This document shows, one piece after another, positions 38,601 through 47,600 of a DNA stretch of 64,000 nucleotides. The notes beneath the pieces were generated by a model that worked only from the letters and a program-made list of their open reading frames with translations, was not told the DNA's origin and ran no database searches. This stretch comes from Desmodus rotundus (taxonomy: Eukaryota; Chordata; Mammalia; Chiroptera; Phyllostomidae). The DNA lies in assembly GCF_022682495.2 (NCBI RefSeq), contig NC_071398.1:86839398-86903397 (forward strand), written 5' to 3'. The translations under genes and the position numbers were made by a program. Within the stretch, counting starts at the first letter, position 1; the number at the start of each line of letters is the position of its first letter.

Positions 38601-41600
38601 GCAAGTACCTCCTTATTTTAGAAATTCAAATCCTAAGAAACTACGGGTGCAGTAATCAAGTCGAACACGGTTCCTTCCTCTCAGGAGGTCATGGGCTTGA
38701 CCTCCCAAGCACTCTGAGTGCCGTGATCCGGGAAAAAGGTGAAAATCAGAGAGTTTATGCAATTCCCTTTATTACTGAAAATAACCATTTGATGAGGAGA
38801 CACACCCCTCCCTGGCACATTTTAATAAAAAACTCTTACCACTCAGCTATACTACTATTAACAAAAATGCATTTGTTTCATTCATAGAATTGCAGACTAT
38901 CAGAACTTGAGGAAGTTGTCCAAATCCCTCTCTTTACAGACAAGAGGGAAATATCATTTCAAAGATGGAAGGTGATGTTCTCCAAGGTTAAGCAGCCAAT
39001 GAGCAGGAAGATGGGACCAGTCCATGGGTGGGTCTCCCCTCTACGGCTTCCCGTTTCCTCTCATTTATCCACGGACAATGAAAACTCGTGCCCTCTCAAC
39101 GTTTTCCTCCACTCTACTCCCATCTTCAGTTACCATCTCGATCCTCAAATCCAAAGACTGAAGGTACGTTTTGTTTAGGGGCATTTTGAGGGAAAGAGTG
39201 GACTCAACAGTAAATAGGTGGCCAATCTTTTATTCGAGTCTAGCCTATTTTACCCACTGTCTCCAATGAATACGCCCATGCTGCCAGACACGAAATTCTG
39301 CCTGACTCACTAGCATTGTAAGGAACCGCCGGGCTTAGCTATCTGGCTTCAAACAAAAATTCTAAAGCTGAAAAGCAGCTGGTAAAGAACCTCCATCTAC
39401 TGCATCCTCTTCCCCACTACACACACGCACACACACACACACACACACCCCTAAATCAACCAAGCTCATCTACTCCAGCTGACGCCTCACAGTTCACCCA
39501 CACCCTCAGGTGGAACGCGGAAAAAAATGCACCTACCTCGTGGCCTCCTGCTGAAGCCATGACACATTTGGCACGTAGAACATGACTCCGAAGAAAAGCA
39601 GAGGCTCATTAGCGAACTTGTCCAGATGTTTCTTCAGAGGTTTCTCCAGCTCCACCCATCGTGCTTGCTGGCTCTTGCTGAGAAACCAAAGGCCAAAGTA
39701 GTGGGTCTAGATAAAAGAGTAGAACAACATCAGTTCCTGCTCACAAGGGCCTTCCCCAGACCACACAGAAAACAAGGCTGCTGTGTCTCACGCCACCTTG
39801 GGCTCCCCGGCCCATACACAAGGATTTGGCTTTTACTTTCTAACTTCGGGACAAATTAAAAAGAAGCCACGTGTACCGAACAGTCTGATCTACACCGAGT
39901 GTACAGAAGCAGCATCCACACCCATAGTGACTGCGTGTGTGTGTGTGTGTGTGTATGTGGGTACCAATGCACCCCAGTTAGGTAAAGGGGGTGGTGCAGG
40001 GTGGAGACCATGCTGACTTTTTTCCTGAGATCTCAAGGCTGACTTTCCAGCAGCTTCTGAGTGCCCCGTGATCTCACACGGAGCCTGCTGGCAAAGGCGA
40101 ACACACAGTTCCTGCACCTGCTTCGATGTAACTGATCACACAACTAAGACAAAACCTCCTGCCAACTGAAAGCTTCCACAGTGTAGAGTATTTTCACCCA
40201 GCACCAGACTTTCGCTGAAAACGGATTCACTCCTTTTGAGCTTTAATGGAGTCCTTAAAAAAACATCGCCTCAACCACTTCATTACACGTGAACCGCAGC
40301 AAATCTCTCCCCTGTATCAAGCTTTCGGAGTGGAAGGGTCTCGTCTTCGCAGCTGCCACAGGGCCCCGGTGGTTGTCCTTGGCAGATTATGGTGGGATTT
40401 GGTAGATGAAAGCGAGCTTTTCACCTTGAGACTTGAAGCCTCACCCAGTTAAGTTCTGAACAACGTGCTAAATGATTAAAACAGGTGCTTTTATGCACCC
40501 AATGCTGTCTTCATATTAATTAATGCTCAGATTTCAGGATTAGCACTACAATCGCCACAAAATAGATCACTGCTTTTGAAGCATTCCTTTATATTTCAAT
40601 TATAGCCTAGAATGCTTTAGAGCACACCTGGAAATCTGCCTTCAAAAGAATGTTTTCATTACCACGTTTAATTTCCAAAGGCATTCCTGTGCAGACGCTC
40701 CCCTCCAGCTGGCTGCCCCCTTCACGGTACCCAGGACCAACCACGCCACAATGCTACCAAGACCTGTTGTAAGTTCTCACTCTGACTCGACGAGAAAACC
40801 AGACATGAAATTGCCTCCATCAGACCCAAATACTCTACAGGATATTTTCAAGTGACACTTTCAGATGCGAGCAGCGATTTGACCTGCTTTCCTCCATGAT
40901 GGTCCAAAGGGCAAGTCCACACCAGAAGTCTATGCATTTCTCGAGCAACAAAAATACAACAAACAGAGCCAAGGTTCTATTTCCATCCACTCAGACACAC
41001 CCGCCTGAGTGAGTTCTGAGCCTATAGTTCCTTTCCCAGCCTCAGTGAGTCCATGAGCTGTTCTGATGTGACTGATGATGTCGAGGAAGTGAAATGTGGC
41101 TTAGTCGAAGGAGACAGGCTTTGAAGTCAGTTCATCTCCCAGCTCTTGCACTCACCGCCTCAGTGTTTATGGCCAAGTTACAAGCCTTCCCACGTCTCAG
41201 ACCTTTCTCATCTGTAAAATGAGGGTGCAGGTTCCGAGGGGTGTAAATAAGATGATGCTGAACAACCGTGCGTGTGGGTGATACATGTAACCACTTCTGT
41301 TGCTGCTGATGCTATGGTTACCACCACCATCCTTGAGAAATAAAAGCAGGCAAGCCTCAAGAATCTTTCTCATCAGCCCTACTCGCATCCCTATGAACCA
41401 CAGAATTAGAAAACAGAGGTTATCTGGAACTAGCTGAGAAAAGGCAAGCAAAACTAGAAGCTGGAAAGCTTATCAACGACAAAAATCTAAAAGGTATGAG
41501 AAAAAAAAGGCAAGAAGCAGTGCCTCCTAGGATTTTCTTTACAGCCTCATTACAGGTGTTGGGGGGAGAGGGAACACCACGCTGAGGCCCTCCTAGGGGG

Positions 41601-44600
41601 TCTATGACTTAGGCTCAGGCGAATCTCAAAATGAGGTCATCCGGGTACTTAACAAAGCGTCTGGAAAGGGGCCGGGGCAGTTCTGCATCACACTGAATGC
41701 CTTTCAGGAGCACAGCACCGTGGAAGGGTACTTTGGATGGCCAGCAGTGAGTTTGCATATAATAAATGAGGTAACATATGTAAACAGGAATGTGCTATGT
41801 AATCATTATTTGAGTTGGAAAAGAGCCCTTTTATAAGCATGGGCGGAGAAGGGGAGGGCAAACGTTACAGTTACTTAACAGGCCAACCATGATTTATTAT
41901 CTCTCACTAAAAGTAGCCTTGACATTGGGGGGTATAATTTTATAGGCCATACTTCATTCAAATTATAACATTCACTCAAATTAGTAACATTCAAATTATA
42001 AAGGGCCCACAGTAACTGCATAAACATTCTACAGTTGATTTTTCAAAAGAAAATTTAAAAAAAAATTTTTTTTCTTACTGCTCCTAGACTTTAAGGCTAG
42101 TATTTTCAATCTCCTTTTGGCATTCCCGCCCACCCAACCATTAAACCACAGATCTGACCTTCGCCCCCCCAAAAAACCTAAGAAAGAATATTCCATAGCG
42201 TACACGTGCACACACAGGTGTGTCCTCTTAAGAAGGGGGCTGACGAGGTGCAAGAGAAATCCCAGCAAGGTCACAGACTCGAGCCTTCATTAATAGTAGA
42301 GAGCGCTAAATAACAAGGCAAACTACTTCCAATGCAAAAATGAAATAAAAACCTAATTCATGGCATACGATTGTTTTGTTGTTGCCATATAGCCTTTTCC
42401 AATAGGACACAGGATATTTCAGGGTGACTCGTTCTGCCTTTACCCAGGGAAATAATTACAGAACTACTCAAAACATGGGGTTTCCAGTGCAGGGTGGAAC
42501 TGGAGGAGGCAGGTCACCTGGAGGACAGTTTGTACCCACTCACGGCCAGAACCACCGAATTTTAGAAGTGCTGAATTCAGCTATCAAGCAGGAAGCCAAC
42601 CAAGTCCATTCACGAGACCCCTCTCCCCGCACTGTTCTGGGACGCTGTGCCCGATGTAACCTTCTCCAACATCACCCCACCTCCCTCATTCTTAACTCCA
42701 GGCATACCCCTACTCCAGGGTACTCAAGAGAGGGGGAACACGGTCTCAAAGTTCTCAGCCTGCTCTACGCAAGTTTACAAAGCAGCACACGTTTCTTCTC
42801 CCATGTGTGCACAGTGCCGCCCAGGAAATGGGACCAGAACCTAACAGCTCACTTTAACAAGCTTGTGCACCAACCACCCTCCCGTGCATCAGCCAAGAGA
42901 CCATTAATCCCAGCAGGCCCAGCTGGGACCACACCAGGCCTGTTCACCACGGACCTGCCAACTCAAACTCCAGCTGGATTCTGGAAGCTGAGCCTCACTG
43001 CGAAACATTGCCACATGGTTGAGGAGAATGTAGGGGATGATTCTGAATAGAAACCACCTCCTCCACGGCCAGGAGGATCCCAGTGTGCTGCCTGAGGGAA
43101 TGCAGGTAAGCCCGGTTTGGAGTACCGCAGGGGCCCCCACCTAAGCCAGATCCATCCCATCCCACGGTACCTCTGGGTCAGCTAGCTCCCATTTTATTGT
43201 TCTAGTTCTCTTTGGAAAATAGCTCTGGTGCCGGGAATTCTGCACGGAGTTCACTGCAATGATGAGAAAAGAAGACCGAAGAACCAGCTCCCAGGGAGGG
43301 GAACCGCACCTCTGAATCAGTTACTAAAAATGCAGCTAAGAAACGACGTGGGGGAGCTACACTAAACTGCCACTTTCACGGGTAGTTTCCTCTCTGCTCG
43401 GTTTACAGTTGTGCATTTTAACAGAGGAAGCACAGTGTGTTCATGCCCTCAAAGTGAGGCCAGCTTCTTCAGTGGCAGAGTGGTGTGTGAGTACTCTGGA
43501 GTCAAAGTAAAATCTCTCTTTTGGTATCACGAAAGGACAGCCTTTATAAACAGTCTGGAGCGTTTCTGATTCGTTTGTTCATTTATTTCTTGAGATCACG
43601 GTATCCCCCCACGCTGATTATTAACAGGAAAAGATTTCTTGTGGGTTCTTTTTTTCCAGTTTTGTGACCAATGGCACAGCTTTAAGGCAAAGGTTACAGA
43701 GGCAGCCTTGGCAATTACAATGCTACAGATTGAATCCATGATCTTATCTTAAGCATTCTGAAGGGTTAATCATCCAGAAGCAAAAGTTCAAAACTTCTTG
43801 CATCGAGTTGTGATAGGCGGCCTGGCGTACCCACTATTTCAGTCCTAAAGTTACAAGCTGATAGTCGGTGTGTCTCCATACACAGGAGTTACCGAAAGCA
43901 CTAACGCTTGTACTGAGACGTGGAAAATACCCCTAAAGGCGACTATGGGCAGACTCTGAAACTGCTTGTCATGCAACCACATTCCAATGGCTTTGGAAAG
44001 TAAGCCACTGTGCATGCGTTGGATAACTGTAGAAAAACAACATGTGCGCAATCCCCCTCTCCTCTGGGTAGGTCTGGGATTTCTATAGCTGACACATCTG
44101 TAATTAACCACCGCACCGTCTTTGTTTCCTAGCCAACCTCTTCAAACAAGGACAGGAAAAGAAACTGCAGACTAACGTAGACCCAAGAAGCTAACCTCAC
44201 AGCCAAGAAAAATCACTCAGAATAAGCAAAAAGAAATGAAGACTTACAAGTTACGACTGGGAAAATGATTTCACCTACAACCTCTATGTCTAGAAAGCAA
44301 ACACTGGAATCAACTTACCCCAGAGAATGACACGGTGCTAATGGGATTTCACATGATTGTCATTACAGAGACAAACAGCAATGCGAATTCACACGTCTCC
44401 CGAGCAGACTACTTCTCAATCGATGCTCAATCAGGGTGACCATGTTCGCCCCCTGCACGATCACACATGCACAGAGGTGGTGAGGCAGACTACAAAGTAC
44501 AGCCGACGCCACTACTATCTGACAGCGTCAAAAATGTGGTGTTCTGTCTAATCAAATATTCCCCTCATCACACTTACGTTACCAATTCCCCAAATGAATC

Positions 44601-47600
44601 AAGCCACAGAAATATCCTTGACCTAGGTTAGCTGTTCCTCGACGATAGGAAATGCATGTTAAAATTCCATATCTTTAAAACTCTAGCCACTGTGAAAACA
44701 GCAAAATACAGGGCATCTTTACCATGGCTCATAGTTTTAGGAAAGACAAAAATATAAATCTGCCAAAGAAAAAGGGGATAAGTTGAAAGGTAACCACCCA
44801 CCCTATGAAACGATTATGGAGTTCTTTTCTTCAGGTTCTTTTAAAAACCAGGGTTCTGAGTCGAGCCTCCAAGGGGCCCAGGAGTTACTGCAGTCACATG
44901 GCCAAGAACGCCGGACTTGCCGACAGAACGACAGTTCTCTATCTTGAACAGACTTTAGCTGCGAAGAGTATCTCAGGCTCCTTCGGTACATTATTTATCC
45001 CTTCCCCATGTATTATTTTCTAATTAAAAGGAGAGTCAAAATGATCCTTAAAAGAAGTAATTCTAGCACATTTTTACATTTTATTAAAATCCTGTATATT
45101 ATTTATTACTATTAGCATGGCTCCTCTGCTAAGAATAGCACTGTTTATAGAAATATAATGCAAGCCCCATATTTAAGAAGTTAATGTTATTTAAAATGAT
45201 ATATTGGAAATATGATGCTTTCAACATGTAACTAACATAAAAATGATTAGTGAAATATTCAAGCTCTTTTTCCACACTAGGTCTTCAAAAGCTGCTGTGT
45301 GTTTTACACTTACTGCCCATCCCAGTTCAAACTAGCACATTTCAAGTGCTCGATAGCCGCATGTAGCCAGGGGCGATCACATCGGACAGCACCATCTTCA
45401 ATGAGTGATAACCTTTCAAGTAACTGAAGGATTTGGTTCAACGTGTCATCACAGTTTGCAATAACGGAAGCCATCTAAAAATGGAACAAGCAGACTTAGA
45501 GGAAGGGCCCAGTCCTCGCAACTGCAGAGACGGGGTCCAGATAGCATGCGTGGTGTCCTGCAGAGGAGGCCACCACACTGAAATATGGACAATTACTTTG
45601 TGTAAACTCTACCTCATTTAATCCCCCAACAGCTCCTGGAGGTTGCTACTATTACCATCTCCATTTACAGGTAAGAAAATGGAAGCACCAGGTAGTTAGT
45701 TAGTAAGTAACCGCCCAAGATCACATGGCTAATCAGAAGCAGGGCCAGGATTCAAACTCAGATGTTTGATCCCAGCTCACATTCCTAGCCACCAAACTCT
45801 GCTGCTCCACCATGTATTTATTTTTAAAATATGAGAGTCAGTCAGGAGGCCGCCAAGTTTTAACTATTGCTCTCTTAACGTCAGTCAGTGGTTTTTCAAA
45901 CTGGGTGTGGGGACCCAAGGAAATGGAACTCCAGTAGCTACCTCCTCTGCAAACAGAAGAGCTTCATTTTCTACATTAACGTTCCACCAAAGACCTCATT
46001 TGGGGAAAAGAAAGGGGTGAAGTCCATTGATCCAAATATGTTGCAACTATATCATGAGAATTCTAATTTTCTGAGCCTCTGTTTCTTAAATCTCTTCCTT
46101 TAATAGAGTTCCTGGCCAGAAACCCATACCTATTTTTTCTTCTGAACTTAAAACAATGAAAAAGAATTGTTTCCATAAAGAGTTCATTTTACTTCCTCTT
46201 GCCAGGACTATTGTTATGTCTACCTGACTGTTCCTCCTGTCTCCGATCCTCATTCCTTTTCTGCTATTCGGTTCTTTTCCTAAACCGCAAGGTGATCACG
46301 TCAGGCTCTGCCTTAAAATCCTTCGACAGCTTCCCATCTCACGCCAGTGTTTCATTCCCCAAACAATTCAAAGAGTATTTAATAAAAAACTAAAATAACT
46401 GAGAACCACTGAGTCAACATATTTCTTTAAAAATCTATAGGATTTCCAAGGGTGTTTCCCAAAGCATTTACCATGGCCCCTTTTCCACCCCTCCACATCC
46501 CAGGGAATTAGAACAGTGGGGTCTGCCTGCCGGTGCTTGAACCAGCCCGGGGAAGGCAAGCAGGTCGCTCTGTCCTGTGGTCCCACATCCCTAACAGGGG
46601 TAGCAAGAGGAGCCACCTAACAGACGGGCTATGAGAGTTAAATGAGTGGATATGTGGAAAGTATCAGCACAACAGGTAGTACATTGAAAGGTGGCAATTA
46701 CTTTAATTATTTTGGGGACACATTTTGGAAACAATACCCTCAGGATCTAGCTAAAAATTCCCTATCCAGACACATTAAAACCTTCAAAGGCAGACTCCCG
46801 CCAGCCCTTCCATACTCCCACCCTCCCCACCAGGGCCCCACCCCCAACCCCCCACACACAAACGCATCAGTGCAAACTGAACTCGGCCCCTCCCTGAAAG
46901 TTCCACATGCTTTCCTGTTCCTGCACCTCGGCACGGGCTGTTCCCTCTGTTGCTTGTTTGTCCTGTTCTCTAAACTCTAGGGTTTCTCAGAGCAGGGACC
47001 CTATTGGATTCAGCTTCCCTGGGCTTGACTCTATTGCTGGCCCTGGGAACCAGGCCTGGACCTGCTGGATGCCATTCGAAACAGCAGCACATCAGCGCAT
47101 TCAAAACCAGATTTGACCCCCAAAAAGCTTACCATATGGATACATGTCATTATACTTTGTCAAAATGCATGGGATATACACCACCAAGAATGAACCCTAG
47201 TGGAAACTGTGGACTTTGGGGGATCGTGCTGCACTGATGTGGGTTCATCACCTGTAACAAATGTTCTCCTGTGGTTGGGTATGTTAACAGTAGAGAAGTA
47301 GACAGGGGTGGGTGGGGGCAAGGGGTACAGGGACTCTGCTTTCCACTCAATTTGTTGTCAACCTAAAGCTTCAAAAAAATAATAAAATTATCTAATAAAA
47401 CTAAGTGGTAAAACCCAAATCATAATTAATGTAGATCAAAAATTAAATCAAAATTAATTTCCTTTTTCTAACATAAAGCTATTACAAAGTTTAGGATGCT
47501 CCTAAACCACAGGACACTTCTAACGGCCAAGCCAAAAGTCCACCATAATCTGGTTTCCGAGCCTTCTTCAAGACTAAACATTTTGTTAGTTTATAGACAG

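Larger units (their letters stand above)
8121..39536 (-). other. PTPN14 intron between coding exons 2 and 3 (31,416 bp)
   Basis: This is a long intron with GT...AG ends on the minus strand. Named contents: L1 ends at 14340-14925, 15545-17395 and 25900-26210; L2 pieces near 15050, 21240, 23450 and 24415-25260; MIRs; MER5A-like copies; three VES SINEs; and simple repeats. The stretches 8121-11700, 11810-14340, 17970-19980, 20080-21230, 26220-27580, 31430-33160, 33430-37500 and 37730-39420 contain only short or low-complexity repeats that I can identify. No conserved coding exon was recognised in them. Confidence 0.8.

Noticed and set aside
42424..43050. Idea of a new antisense protein gene
   Set aside because: There is no splice, promoter, domain or codon evidence. 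It is kept only as a low-interest finding.
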